A stretch of DNA of 64,000 nt, taken from Martinezella tropici (lineage in GTDB: Bacteria; Pseudomonadota; Alphaproteobacteria; Rhizobiales; Rhizobiaceae). The position numbers and the translations under genes are program-made. The stretch covers positions 1-64,000 of the forward strand of contig NZ_VNIP01000016.1 in the NCBI RefSeq assembly GCF_008370325.1, read 5' to 3'. The number at the start of each line of letters is the position of its first letter. Positions within the stretch are counted from its first letter, which is position 1. The notes under the pieces are model-generated. The model did not search any database. It was not told where the DNA came from and was given only the letters and a program-made list of their open reading frames with translations. This document shows, in pieces, positions 54,349 through 63,470 of this stretch.

Positions 54349-55662
54349 ATGACTTTCAAGAGACGTGACTTTCTTGCCGCATCCGCGGCAGCGGCCGGCA
54401 TCGCAGGCCTCGCGCCGCTCGGCATACGCCCATCTTTCGCCCAAGCCGAACCCGGCTACACGCCCGAAAAGGGCGCAAGTCTCAGGCTTCTTCGCTGGAC
54501 ACCCTTCGTCAAGGGAGACGAGGATGCCTGGCTTGCCAATACCAAGAAGTTCACGGAGGCGACGGGTGTCGAGGTTCGTGTCGACAAGGAAAGCTGGGAA
54601 GATATCCGACCGAAGGCTGCCGTCGCCGCCAACGTCGGTTCCGGTCCCGACATGGTGATGTGCTGGTTCGACGATGCTCACCAGTATCCTGACAAACTCG
54701 TCGACCTGACCGAACTCGGCAACTACCTCGGCAACAAATACGGCGGCTGGTATGATGGCGTGCGTGGTTATGCAACCCGCGGCGACAAGTTCATCGCCAT
54801 GCCGCTGACGGCGATCGGCAACGCCGTCGTTTATCGCGATAGTCATGTAAAGGCGGCCGGCTTCAGCGAGTTCCCCAAGGATACCGCCGGGTTCTTGGAG
54901 CTTTGCAAGGCCATGAAGGCGAAAGGTACGCCCGCCGGCTTCCCGCATGGCAAGGCCGTCGGCGACGGCAACAATTACGCCCACTGGCTGCTTTGGAGCC
55001 ATGGTGGCAAGATGGTGGACGAAAGCGGCAAGGTGACCATCAATAGCCCTGAGACGCTGGCAGCCATCCACTATGCGATGGATCTTTATGCGACCTTCAT
55101 CCCCGGTACGGAAAGCTGGCAGGACATCAACAACAACCGGGCCTTCCTTGCCGGGCAGGTATCGCTGATCGCCAACGGCGTTTCGGTCTATTATGCAGCT
55201 AAGAAAGATCCGAAGCTCGCCGAAATAGCGGCCGATATCAGAACCACAAACTTCCCGATCGGCCCGGTCGGCAAGAGCGTCGAGCTGCACCAGACGAGTT
55301 CGCTGGTTCTTTTCAGCCATACCAAATATCCGGAAGCAGCCAAGGCCTATATCAAGTTCATGATGGAAGGCGACCAGATGAACGCCTGGATTCAAGGGTC
55401 CAGCGCCTATTGTTGCCAACCCCTGAAGGCCTTTGCCAACAATCCTGTCTGGACCGCCGATCCGGTCCACGCACCCTATGCCCGCGCCTCGGAAACGCTG
55501 CGCCCAAACGGCTATGCCGGTCCACTGGGCTATGCCTCGGCAGGCGTGATGGCCGATTACGTGCTCGTCGACATGTTCGCCGCCGCTGTGACCGGCCAGA
55601 TGACGCCAGAGGATGCGATGAAAGAGGCTGAGCGCCGAGCAAACCGCTACTACAAGGTTTGA
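54349..55662 (+). CDS. Sugar-type binding protein with Tat signal
   Basis: From the ATG at 54349 (AAAGGAGGAG upstream) the protein has 437 residues. Its signal carries a twin-arginine motif: FKRRDFLAASAAAAGIAGLA, with cleavage near SFAQA. The mature part reads SLRLLRWTPFVKGDEDAWLA, GSGPDMVMCWFDDAHQYPDK, and NRAFLAGQVSLIANGVSVYY, matching family 1 sugar-binding proteins. Export in folded form is common in rhizobial members. It serves the following two permeases and the preceding ATPase. Confidence 0.92.
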   Translation: MTFKRRDFLAASAAAAGIAGLAPLGIRPSFAQAEPGYTPEKGASLRLLRWTPFVKGDEDAWLANTKKFTEATGVEVRVDKESWEDIRPKAAVAANVGSGPDMVMCWFDDAHQYPDKLVDLTELGNYLGNKYGGWYDGVRGYATRGDKFIAMPLTAIGNAVVYRDSHVKAAGFSEFPKDTAGFLELCKAMKAKGTPAGFPHGKAVGDGNNYAHWLLWSHGGKMVDESGKVTINSPETLAAIHYAMDLYATFIPGTESWQDINNNRAFLAGQVSLIANGVSVYYAAKKDPKLAEIAADIRTTNFPIGPVGKSVELHQTSSLVLFSHTKYPEAAKAYIKFMMEGDQMNAWIQGSSAYCCQPLKAFANNPVWTADPVHAPYARASETLRPNGYAGPLGYASAGVMADYVLVDMFAAAVTGQMTPEDAMKEAERRANRYYKV

Positions 55663-55678
55663 TCCCCCGCGAAGATCT

Positions 55679-55704
55679 GCAGCATGCCGGTAACGGCATG
55701 CTGC
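55679..55704 (+). terminator. Strong intercistronic hairpin after the binding-protein gene
   Basis: A perfect 11-base stem GCAGCATGCCG/CGGCATGCTGC closes a GTAA tetraloop (GNRA type in RNA) 16 bases past the binding-protein stop and 24 bases before the permease start. It is placed to protect the upstream transcript end and lower permease expression. Confidence 0.8.
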
Positions 55705-55728
55705 GACCGTCCATCAGGAGATAATACC

Positions 55729-56664
55729 ATGTCGACCGTGACATCAGGCGATACGACTCGCGGCCCGATCAGATCGCTCATGCAGAACAATAATATGCTC
55801 GGCTTCCTCTTCATGTTGCCGGCGGCCATCTTTCTGGTTTGTTTTCTCACCTATCCGCTGGGGCTCGGGGTCTGGCTCGGTTTCACCGACACGCGGATCG
55901 GGCGTGCTGGGAGTTTCATCGGACTGGAGAATTATCAATTCCTGGCCCATGACTCCGTCTTCTGGTTGACGGTCTTCAATACCTTGCTCTACACGTTCGT
56001 TGCCTCCGTCCTGAAATTCGTGCTCGGCCTTTGGTTGGCACTACTCCTCAACCAGCACCTGCCATTCAAGTCGTTCTTCCGTGCAATCGTGCTTCTGCCC
56101 TGGGTCGTGCCGACGGTGCTTTCGGGATTGGCATTCTGGTGGATCTACGATTCCCAATTTTCCATCATCTCGTGGTCGCTGATGAAGATGGGCCTGATCC
56201 ATGGCCCGATCAATTTCCTCGGCGATCCGACCAATGCGCGCATCTCGGTCATCATCGCCAATGTCTGGCGCGGCATTCCCTTCGTCGCGATTTCCCTGCT
56301 TGCCGGTCTGCAGACCATTCCTGCTTCGCTTCAGGAGGCGGCATCCCTGGATGGAGCCACCGGTTGGCAGCGCTTCCGTTACGTAACACTACCAATGTTG
56401 ACGCCGATCATCGCCGTGGTGATGACGTTCTCCGTGCTGTTCACCTTTACGGATTTTCAGCTCATCTATGTGCTAACCAAGGGCGGACCGGTCAATGCGA
56501 CACATCTGATGGCGACGCTTTCCTTTCAGCGCGGCATCCCCGGAGGGCAGCTCGGCGAGGGGGCCGCAATCGCGGTTGCCATGATTCCCTTCCTGCTTGC
56601 CGCCATCATGTTCAGCTTCTTCGGTCTGCAGCGCCGCAAATGGCAGCAGGGCGGACAGGACTGA
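55729..56664 (+). CDS. Carbohydrate ABC permease, MalF/UgpA type
   Basis: The 311-residue permease starts at ATG 55729 after CAGGAG. The first helix is MLGFLFMLPAAIFLVCFLTY. It has NVWRGIPFVAISLLAGLQTI followed by the EAA loop LQEAASLDGATGWQRFRYVT, and ends with a Lys/Gln-rich tail. It pairs with the MalG-type permease, whose GTG start lies 15 bases downstream. Confidence 0.92.
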   Translation: MSTVTSGDTTRGPIRSLMQNNNMLGFLFMLPAAIFLVCFLTYPLGLGVWLGFTDTRIGRAGSFIGLENYQFLAHDSVFWLTVFNTLLYTFVASVLKFVLGLWLALLLNQHLPFKSFFRAIVLLPWVVPTVLSGLAFWWIYDSQFSIISWSLMKMGLIHGPINFLGDPTNARISVIIANVWRGIPFVAISLLAGLQTIPASLQEAASLDGATGWQRFRYVTLPMLTPIIAVVMTFSVLFTFTDFQLIYVLTKGGPVNATHLMATLSFQRGIPGGQLGEGAAIAVAMIPFLLAAIMFSFFGLQRRKWQQGGQD

Positions 56665-56679
56665 GATTGGGAGAACCTC

Positions 56680-57579
56680 GTGAACACCAAAGCTAACACC
56701 GCCAATCCGGTACTCACTGATAATGTCGAGGGCATGGGCTATCTCAACCGCCTGCCTCGGCGCATCGTCATGCTTTATCTGCCGATGGCAGTCTTCGTCT
56801 TCGTGCTTCTGTTTCCCTTCTATTGGATGGCGATAACGGCCATCAAGCCGAATGCACAGTTGACCGACTACAATAACTACAGCCCCTTCTGGGTGGTGGA
56901 GCCGACGCTCGATCACATCAAGTACCTGTTCTTCGAAACCTCCTATCCCGGCTGGCTCTGGAACACGATACTGGTGGCCGTGGGATCGACTGCTTTATCA
57001 CTGCTGGCGTCGATTTTTGGCGCCTACGCAATCGAACGCGTGCGCTTTACAGGCTCGCGTCCCATCGGGTTGCTGATCTTCCTGGCCTACCTCGTTCCGC
57101 CCTCGATCCTGTTTATTCCGTTGGCCTTCATTGTCTTCAAGCTTGGAATTTACGATTCAAGGCTGGCGCTCATCTTCACCTATCCAACCTTCCTCATTCC
57201 GTTCTGCACTTGGTTGTTGATGGGCTATTTCAGGTCGATACCCTTCGAGCTGGAAGAAAGCGCGCTGGTCGATGGCGCCAGCCGCTGGCAAATCCTTGTC
57301 AAGATTATCCTCCCGCTGGCGGTGCCGGGCCTGATATCGGCCGGCATCTTCGCCTTTACTCTTTCCTGGAACGAATTCATCTACGCGCTTACCTTCATTC
57401 AATCGTCGGAAAACAAAACAATCCCAGTTGGTGTTCTGACGGAGTTGGTTCGCGGCGATGTCTTCGAGTGGGGGTCGCTGATGGCTGGCGCTCTATTCGG
57501 TTCATTGCCGGTCGTCATTCTCTACTCCTTTTTCGTCGATTACTACGTTTCGTCGATGACTGGTGCGGTGAAAGAATGA
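56680..57579 (+). CDS. Carbohydrate ABC permease, MalG/UgpE type
   Basis: The 299-residue permease starts at a GTG with GGGAG nine bases before it. It has MLYLPMAVFVFVLLFPFYWM as first helix, the EAA loop LEESALVDGASRWQILVKII (about residues 190-209), and FAFTLSWNEFIYALTFIQSS. It is the last gene of this operon. The 210 bases after it, up to the convergent blh gene, hold no gene and no clear terminator. Confidence 0.92.
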   Translation: MNTKANTANPVLTDNVEGMGYLNRLPRRIVMLYLPMAVFVFVLLFPFYWMAITAIKPNAQLTDYNNYSPFWVVEPTLDHIKYLFFETSYPGWLWNTILVAVGSTALSLLASIFGAYAIERVRFTGSRPIGLLIFLAYLVPPSILFIPLAFIVFKLGIYDSRLALIFTYPTFLIPFCTWLLMGYFRSIPFELEESALVDGASRWQILVKIILPLAVPGLISAGIFAFTLSWNEFIYALTFIQSSENKTIPVGVLTELVRGDVFEWGSLMAGALFGSLPVVILYSFFVDYYVSSMTGAVKE

Positions 57580-57789
57580 TGAATGCTACGGCGGATCGTT
57601 AGGCAGCAGTTCGCTCCCCGGCGTTCCAACATTCAGAGTATTCGGTCAAGGAGCTAAGCTGTGGTGATTTTGCCTGTGCAATGATGACTTCGTCACTTTC
57701 GCCGCTCCATGTGGAATTGCATTATTCTCGCGCGCTCCACCCACCTCGTTCGGGCGATCACGTTGGCGCCTGACGAAGGCCGAACGCAT

Positions 57790-59085
57790 CTACCACGTAG
57801 CATTGCCGAGAGCGTCGAGTGGTATCTTCAGGTATCTTCGTCCGTTGCTTTCGGGCTCAGGGAGCCGTCCACCGCGAACGTTCACCTGGAGGGCGTGCAG
57901 GATCAGCTTTGGCATTGGTAGGGATCGGTCCCGTGCGTTCCGCAACACCACAAAGCGCGCTTCGTCCATTCCAACAAGGTGAGCGTTGGAGCGCTTCTGT
58001 TCGCCCACCGTGCTTTCCCACTTCGGATTGCGGCCATTCGGCTGATAGTCATGACCCGTAAAGAGCCTCGTCTCATCCGGCAATGCGACAATCGATTGGA
58101 TGGACGACCACAGCGTCGATGCGTCACCGCCTGGGAAATCGGTTCGTGCTGTTCCCGAATCCGGCATGAAAAGCGTATCATGCACGAAGGCGGCATCACC
58201 GATGACGTATGTTACCGAGGCGAGCGTGTGGCCCGGCGAAAACATTACCAGCGCGTCGATTGAGCCCACCTTGAAGGTGTCTCCGTCGGCGAGCAGCCTG
58301 TCCCACTGTGAGCCGTCTGCTGCCAAACCTGGCCAGTTATAGATGTCCTTCCAAAGCTTCTGCACCGCCACGATATGTGCGCCGATCGCGGTCGGGGCAC
58401 CGGTGGCGTTCTTCAGATACCACGCGGCGGAGAAGTGATCGGCATGCGGATGGGTGTCCAATATCCACTCCACCACGAGGCCTTCACTTTTGACATAAGC
58501 CAGAATGGCGTCGGCATTGATGGTGCCTGTCGCTCCCGACTTTTCATCGAAGTCGTAAACGGGATCGATGATCGCGCATCGCCTTGTCGCCGGATCCGTT
58601 ACGACATATTGGACACTCGATGTGCGGTCGTCGAAAAATCCTTTCACGACAGGAGCCCTTTTTGCGTGTTGGTCCAGCCAACGACCGGCACCCGTCAGAT
58701 CGACGCCGTGGGCTGCTCCGAACGCTTCGATGTGCTCGCGCTTCATCTTGCCGCCCAACACCTCGCCAATCGTGTAAAGCGTCAGTGCACGGGTTCCGCT
58801 TTTGCAATGCGCGAAAACGGGACCCTCGGCATTGTTGATGGCCGTTTGAAAAGCGCGCACATCGGCTTCGGTAATGGTTGGTCCTGTGACGGGAATGAAC
58901 GAATAATCAAGTCCCGCGTTTCGCGATGCCACCTTCTCAATGGCGTTGCCGGGTTGGTTCGGCTCCTCATTATCGGGGCGGGCGTTTATGACGGCCTTGT
59001 AGCCCTGAGACGCAAGATCCTCGAAATCCTCCCGCGCGGGTTGGCTTGCGACCGAGAGCTTGTCGTTGATTTTCACGATGTTCAT
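57790..59085 (-). CDS. blh: Bifunctional phosphatase-like/MBL-fold sulfur enzyme (Blh type)
   Basis: The 431-residue protein joins two parts. Residues 1-110 are a DSP-like phosphatase/sulfurtransferase domain (KINDKLSVASQPAREDFEDL; active-site loop AHCKSGTRALTLY, a C-x5-R motif). The rest is a metallo-beta-lactamase fold with THPHADHFSAAW, FSPGHTLASV and LFTGHDYQPNG, the ligands of persulfide dioxygenase-like enzymes. Blh proteins of Agrobacterium and others help detoxify hydrogen sulfide and are usually controlled by BigR. No BigR or permease neighbour is seen here. The ATG at 59085 has GGAGG upstream; a frame to 59154 has no ribosome site. Confidence 0.87.
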   Translation of the reverse strand: MNIVKINDKLSVASQPAREDFEDLASQGYKAVINARPDNEEPNQPGNAIEKVASRNAGLDYSFIPVTGPTITEADVRAFQTAINNAEGPVFAHCKSGTRALTLYTIGEVLGGKMKREHIEAFGAAHGVDLTGAGRWLDQHAKRAPVVKGFFDDRTSSVQYVVTDPATRRCAIIDPVYDFDEKSGATGTINADAILAYVKSEGLVVEWILDTHPHADHFSAAWYLKNATGAPTAIGAHIVAVQKLWKDIYNWPGLAADGSQWDRLLADGDTFKVGSIDALVMFSPGHTLASVTYVIGDAAFVHDTLFMPDSGTARTDFPGGDASTLWSSIQSIVALPDETRLFTGHDYQPNGRNPKWESTVGEQKRSNAHLVGMDEARFVVLRNARDRSLPMPKLILHALQVNVRGGRLPEPESNGRRYLKIPLDALGNATW

Positions 59086-59657
59086 GGGCTTTCCTCCAAG
59101 GGCATCCGTCATCTGGACAATGGCACTGTGTGATGGTTTGCCGAAGCAGGTCAATTGGCAGCATTGTTCGTCGCAGCTCCTTTCATGTCGAAGTGTCCGA
59201 AAAATTGGTCCGCCGTGGCTTCGATTTATCGGAAGAACGAAGCCTGATTGGCTGACATGAAGTCTTCAAGCGTCATTTGGCCCTTGCCCGTGTTACTGGA
59301 GACAACCCCATTAGTGCCGAAGAAGATGCCTTCCTTCTTTCTCGAATACTTTGTCTTTCTTCGTTCACCCAGGAAAGATGAAAGTGGCAAAACGGGTCAA
59401 ATCGAGGCGGTACAGAGCGCTAACGGGGCTGATCGAAACATCCCCCTGTGTTTTTAGGGGAAACCATTAATTCTGTTTCAATAAAGCTGGGCTAACTTTT
59501 CTCCTGATTGGGCAGGGCATGACGCGCCTGTTGTCGGGCGGCGCCTCGACGGCTCACGGACTCCTTTTCTTTTAGAAGTTTCACCACAAGAGCTCCAGAA
59601 ATACGGGTTTCGGCGAAGCGGGTAGCGTCACAGCACCCCGAACGTAGGTGAGCAATT
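59086..59657. other. 572-base gap between blh and the chemoreceptor gene
   Basis: No convincing gene was seen. A short hairpin CCCCT/AGGGG lies at 59443-59460, followed by an AT-rich stretch that may hold the chemoreceptor promoter. A 69-codon plus-strand frame at 59248-59457 has no ribosome site or recognisable product. Confidence 0.4.
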
Positions 59658-61997
59658 ATGATTTTTTCTCTTCGCAATATACTTGTTGGAATTTTCCTTC
59701 TTCTCAGCATCGCTCTATGTGTGCTGACAGGTTCGTCCATGCTCCATGCCTATCGGGGCGAAAGCACCTATGCCGACGTCTCGAACCTCACCATGCTCGA
59801 CCGGGCGCTCTTCCAGACGCTCGCCAACTTTCGTAACGAGCGAGGTGACGGATCGTCGCTTGCCAAACTTGAGCTTGGCGCGCAAGACGCGACGCTTGCC
59901 TTGCTGAAAGCGGATAGGGGCGTCGTCGACAAATATATGACTGACGCGAGGTCGGTCTTTGCAAACATCGACGACGAGACGCTCAAAGCACCGATTGCCG
60001 GCGTCATGAACGCCTACGATCAGGGGGTCGCATTCCGCTCAAAGCTCGACAGCGAAATCGCCAAGAAGCTCGCTGATCGCGATCCCACACTGCAGGCTAC
60101 CACGCTGGATCTCGGTCAGCAGTTCTTGACCGCGTTGGAGACAGGTTCGACCGCCATTGAAAGCCGGATCCGCGCGAGTGATCCTTCAATGACGGCACTC
60201 ATTCAGATCCGTGCACTGACATGGTACACCCGCGCGACAGCGGGTGCTGCAAACCTGTTGTTCGTCAACACACTTGCCTCTGGAGAGGCGATGAAGCCAG
60301 AGGACGTCAGCAAGATCCAGCAATTCGATTACACTGCGAATTTCACCTGGGGACAGATCGGCACCCTGGTCAATCATCCGTCGACACCGCAGGTCGTTAA
60401 GGACGCCTACAAAGTCGCCAGCACGGCCTATTTCAGCGGTGACTTCGCAGCAAAACACAACGCATTGCTCGCGAGGTTCGCGGCCGGTGAGAAGAAGGCC
60501 ATGCCCCTCGACGATTGGCGTCCGCTTGGCAACGCCTCCCTTCTGACCATCACAAACACCGCCGCGGCAGCAGCGGATGGCATGGTCGCCAAGGCCGCCG
60601 CCAGCCAGAATGATGCGTTCATCAGCCTGATCGCCTACGGGCTCACTTTCCTCGTCGCGGCGATTCTGAGCATCACGGGCATCTGCGTCATCGTTTTCCG
60701 TGTCACCAGGCCGGTCGGAGCGCTAACCCATTCCATGACCGAACTCGCCGAAGGCAACCTCTCGATCTCAATCGGTGGCGTCGAACGGCGTGATGAGATT
60801 GGCGCCATGGCGCGTTCTGTCCAGATTTTCCAGCAGGCAGCTCTGCGCAACAAGGCGCTCGAAGCCGAAGCCGCCGAGGCACGCATTACATCGGAGAACG
60901 AACGCGTCGAAGTCCAGCGCCGTGCCGAAGCAGAGGCCGAAGAGAGGCTGCTGCAGGCAACGGGTTCGCTTGCGACAGGTCTTCGTCATCTGGCATCCGG
61001 CGACCTGCGTTGCGAGATCGAAACGCCGCTGGCCGCGCAGTTCGAAGCTCTGCGTCACGACTTCAATTCATCAGTCAGCCAGCTGCGCGCCGCCATGTCC
61101 CAGGTCGGCCAGGCCGCGTCGCTCGTCAACAGCGGCAGCTACGAAATCTCACAGGCTTCCGATAACCTTTCCAAGCGCACTGAGCAGCAGGCCGCCTCGC
61201 TCGAGGAGACGGCCGCCGCCCTCGAGGAGGTTACGGCAAACGTCCAGTCGACTTCCAAGCGGGCTGGCGATGCGCGTGACCTGGTTCGCGGCGCCCGGTC
61301 GCGGGCAGAAAACTCCAGCCAAGTCGTCAATAACGCCGTCAATGCCATGGGCAGGATCGAGCATTCCTCCAAGCAGATCACCCAGATCATCAGCGTGATC
61401 GACGAGATCGCCTTCCAGACCAATCTGCTTGCGCTCAACGCCGGCGTCGAGGCGGCGCGTGCGGGCGAAGCCGGAAAAGGCTTTGCCGTCGTCGCCCAGG
61501 AAGTGCGTGAGCTTGCCCAGCGTTCGGCCAATGCCGCAAAAGAGATCAAGGCCCTGATCGGCAATTCCGAGGTTGCCGTTGGCGAAGGCGTGAAACTCGT
61601 CAACGACACTGGCGAGGGCCTCGCGGCTATCGCCGACCTGGTCCTGCAGATCAATCAGCATATGGATGCGATTGCCACCGCCGCTCAGGAGCAGTCCATG
61701 GGGCTTTCGGAGATCAACAGCGCTGTCAATCACATGGACCAGGCGACACAGCAGAATGCCGCCATGGTCGAAGAGATGAATGCGGCTGGCGCTGGTTTGG
61801 CCGAAGAAAGCAAGCGTCTCGGAGAGCTCCTGAGCGCATTCCGCACAGGCGAGGCCGAGCGCATGGAGCCGCAGGCGAGGTCTGCCGCCCGAGCTGCCTC
61901 AGCCCCGACAATAGCCCGGCTTGCTGCACGCGCCGCTCCCGTCACGCAGGGCAATGCTGCGCTTAAACAACTCCAGCAGGAGTGGTCGGAGTTCTGA
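59658..61997 (+). CDS. Methyl-accepting chemotaxis protein with CheR-docking tail
   Basis: The 779-residue receptor has a first helix RNILVGIFLLLSIALCVLTG (about residues 6-25), a periplasmic sensor of about 290 residues rich in helix, and a second helix at about 320-345. HAMP follows (RVTRPVGALTHSMTELAEGN), then a long helical signalling domain with the hairpin tip EIAFQTNLLALNAGVEAARA (about residues 582-601). The last five residues are EWSEF, matching the xWxxF pentapeptide that recruits CheR/CheB. No other chemotaxis genes are nearby. The AGGTGAG site precedes the ATG. Confidence 0.93.
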   Translation: MIFSLRNILVGIFLLLSIALCVLTGSSMLHAYRGESTYADVSNLTMLDRALFQTLANFRNERGDGSSLAKLELGAQDATLALLKADRGVVDKYMTDARSVFANIDDETLKAPIAGVMNAYDQGVAFRSKLDSEIAKKLADRDPTLQATTLDLGQQFLTALETGSTAIESRIRASDPSMTALIQIRALTWYTRATAGAANLLFVNTLASGEAMKPEDVSKIQQFDYTANFTWGQIGTLVNHPSTPQVVKDAYKVASTAYFSGDFAAKHNALLARFAAGEKKAMPLDDWRPLGNASLLTITNTAAAAADGMVAKAAASQNDAFISLIAYGLTFLVAAILSITGICVIVFRVTRPVGALTHSMTELAEGNLSISIGGVERRDEIGAMARSVQIFQQAALRNKALEAEAAEARITSENERVEVQRRAEAEAEERLLQATGSLATGLRHLASGDLRCEIETPLAAQFEALRHDFNSSVSQLRAAMSQVGQAASLVNSGSYEISQASDNLSKRTEQQAASLEETAAALEEVTANVQSTSKRAGDARDLVRGARSRAENSSQVVNNAVNAMGRIEHSSKQITQIISVIDEIAFQTNLLALNAGVEAARAGEAGKGFAVVAQEVRELAQRSANAAKEIKALIGNSEVAVGEGVKLVNDTGEGLAAIADLVLQINQHMDAIATAAQEQSMGLSEINSAVNHMDQATQQNAAMVEEMNAAGAGLAEESKRLGELLSAFRTGEAERMEPQARSAARAASAPTIARLAARAAPVTQGNAALKQLQQEWSEF

Positions 61998-62339
61998 TTA
62001 GTCTGCTGTGAAGGCAGGCACCGCAATTCTACCGCGGTTCAAGAAGCGAAGATTGGCCTGGACACTTTGTGCGGGCCATTTTCGTTTAGCCGGCTTCCCG
62101 CGGCAGCAGATTTGATCTTGATGCTCGTTGCGGTAAGCTTCCGTAATCAATGCTGCCTCCTGCGTTTCCGTCGCAATCGCAAGCGGGACAAAGGCTGCAT
62201 CGAGTGAGCCGCTATGGTCGTGTGGCATGGCCGGCGCCAGTTTCGCAGGCAGTGCCCAAGGATTACACGCTGCTGGAAATGGATCTCGTTGGCGGAGTGT
62301 CCACAGCGGCACGACCTCAGTCGAGCGATGCAAGCGAAG

Positions 62340-62497
62340 GGCGATAAAGCTCGGACAATCTCTGTTTTGAGACCCGTTGCGGGCGGCCAGCCATCTGGCT
62401 CGCTTCCGATGCCGCGGCCTATATTGTCGGTCAGGATATCGTCATCGATGGCGGTGCTTCGGTTCGATCAAGTTTGCCGTTGAATAGAAAGGCGTGA
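62340..62497 (+). pseudogene. C-terminal remnant of a short-chain dehydrogenase
   Basis: The frame at 62390-62497 reads AIWLASDAAAYIVGQDIVID then GGASVRSSLPLNRKA, the standard SDR C-terminus. In another frame just before it, RTISVLRPVAGGQP resembles the preceding SDR segment, so a short deletion/frameshift splits the pieces. The catalytic domain is absent. The rest of the 61998-62575 gap contains no gene that I can support. Confidence 0.7.
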
Positions 62498-62575
62498 TGG
62501 GGGCCATCCTTCCGCTGGACGATCAAACGATGCGACCCTAAAAGAGATCGAGCCGGTTTCTGAAGGAGGGGAAAA

Positions 62576-63076
62576 ATGAAGCGCATCGAGATGGAGGTGA
62601 GCGGCGGCTGCCAATGCGGTGCCGTACGCTACCAAACAGCCGCTATGCTCGACAACGCGCATCTTTGCCATTGCCGCATGTGCCAGAAAGCATCGGGCAA
62701 CATCTTTGCCGCGCTGGTCGCGGCGCCCGATGATGCGCTCACCTGGACACGCGGCAAGCCGAGCGTATGGAAGAGCTCGGAGCTTGTGGAGCGCGGCTTT
62801 TGCGCCAATTGCGGCACGCCATTATTCTTCCACCACCTCGAAAACGGCCGCACCAATTTGATGATCGGCTCGCTTGACGATCCGCACGCCTTCTCGCCGC
62901 ACGCCAATACCTGCACCGAGAACATGGTGGCATGGTTCGATACGATCACGGGCATAGAAAATGCCGGCGCGACCGAAAACAACGGCACCGATTGGGCCGC
63001 GGCGATCAAGGAGAGCAACAACCAGCACCCCGATCACGATACCGCCTCATGGGCGGTGAGGGGGCGTGACGACTGA
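62576..63076 (+). CDS. GFA-family (glutathione-dependent formaldehyde-activating/CENP-V-like) protein
   Basis: The 166-residue protein has the GFA cysteine pattern: SGGCQCGAVRYQT, CHCRMCQKASGNIFA and FCANCGTPLFFHH, seven cysteines arranged to bind two zinc ions. A conserved WFDTITGIE segment lies near residue 120. Family members were proposed to act on S-hydroxymethylglutathione, but many have unknown substrates. GGAGGGG precedes the ATG. The C-terminal 35 residues are polar and variable. Confidence 0.88.
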   Translation: MKRIEMEVSGGCQCGAVRYQTAAMLDNAHLCHCRMCQKASGNIFAALVAAPDDALTWTRGKPSVWKSSELVERGFCANCGTPLFFHHLENGRTNLMIGSLDDPHAFSPHANTCTENMVAWFDTITGIENAGATENNGTDWAAAIKESNNQHPDHDTASWAVRGRDD

Positions 63077-63194
63077 GACCTATTCCGACGGTTGACCGTG
63101 AGGCACTGTCTGCCGAGGAATAGCCTTTAGTTTCCACTCGATGCGAAACCGAATAACATCTCGCTATTAGAAATGGTCGAAGAGAGCGTTAGGG

Positions 63195-63470
63195 ATGTCC
63201 ATGCCGCCGATTTACCACGGGCTCACGAGGGCAGCTGCTTTAGGCATCCTGTTCATTTTTTCCGCTGTTTTCTTTGTTTCCTGCTCGACGGTCGGCGGAA
63301 CCGCCGGTCGACCTGCCGCCGTGACCGCCAGCAAATCGACAGACCCTGCCAAAGACAAGGCGGCTGACCGTCGGCGATGGGCAGAGAGAGTCCAACGAGA
63401 TAATGAGTTAGCTCCAAGCGGCTCGGCGCCAGGTTCCTACGGCACTTTCGGTCCCCGTTTCAGTTGGTGA
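63195..63470 (+). CDS. Small lipoprotein-like protein
   Basis: The 91-residue protein begins with a hydrophobic segment (AALGILFIFSAVFFVSC) ending in a cysteine in a lipobox-like FVSC context. The phenylalanine at -3 is unusual. The mature part is Ala/Asp/Lys-rich and ends GSAPGSYGTFGPRFSW. An ATG at 63201 is an alternative start. I recognise no family. Confidence 0.55.
   Translation: MSMPPIYHGLTRAAALGILFIFSAVFFVSCSTVGGTAGRPAAVTASKSTDPAKDKAADRRRWAERVQRDNELAPSGSAPGSYGTFGPRFSW

Noticed and set aside
14807..62497. The SDR N-terminal piece at 14.9 kb and the SDR C-terminal piece at 62.4 kb as halves of one split gene
   Set aside because: They are 47 kb apart, on opposite strands, and SDR genes are so common that no link can be shown.
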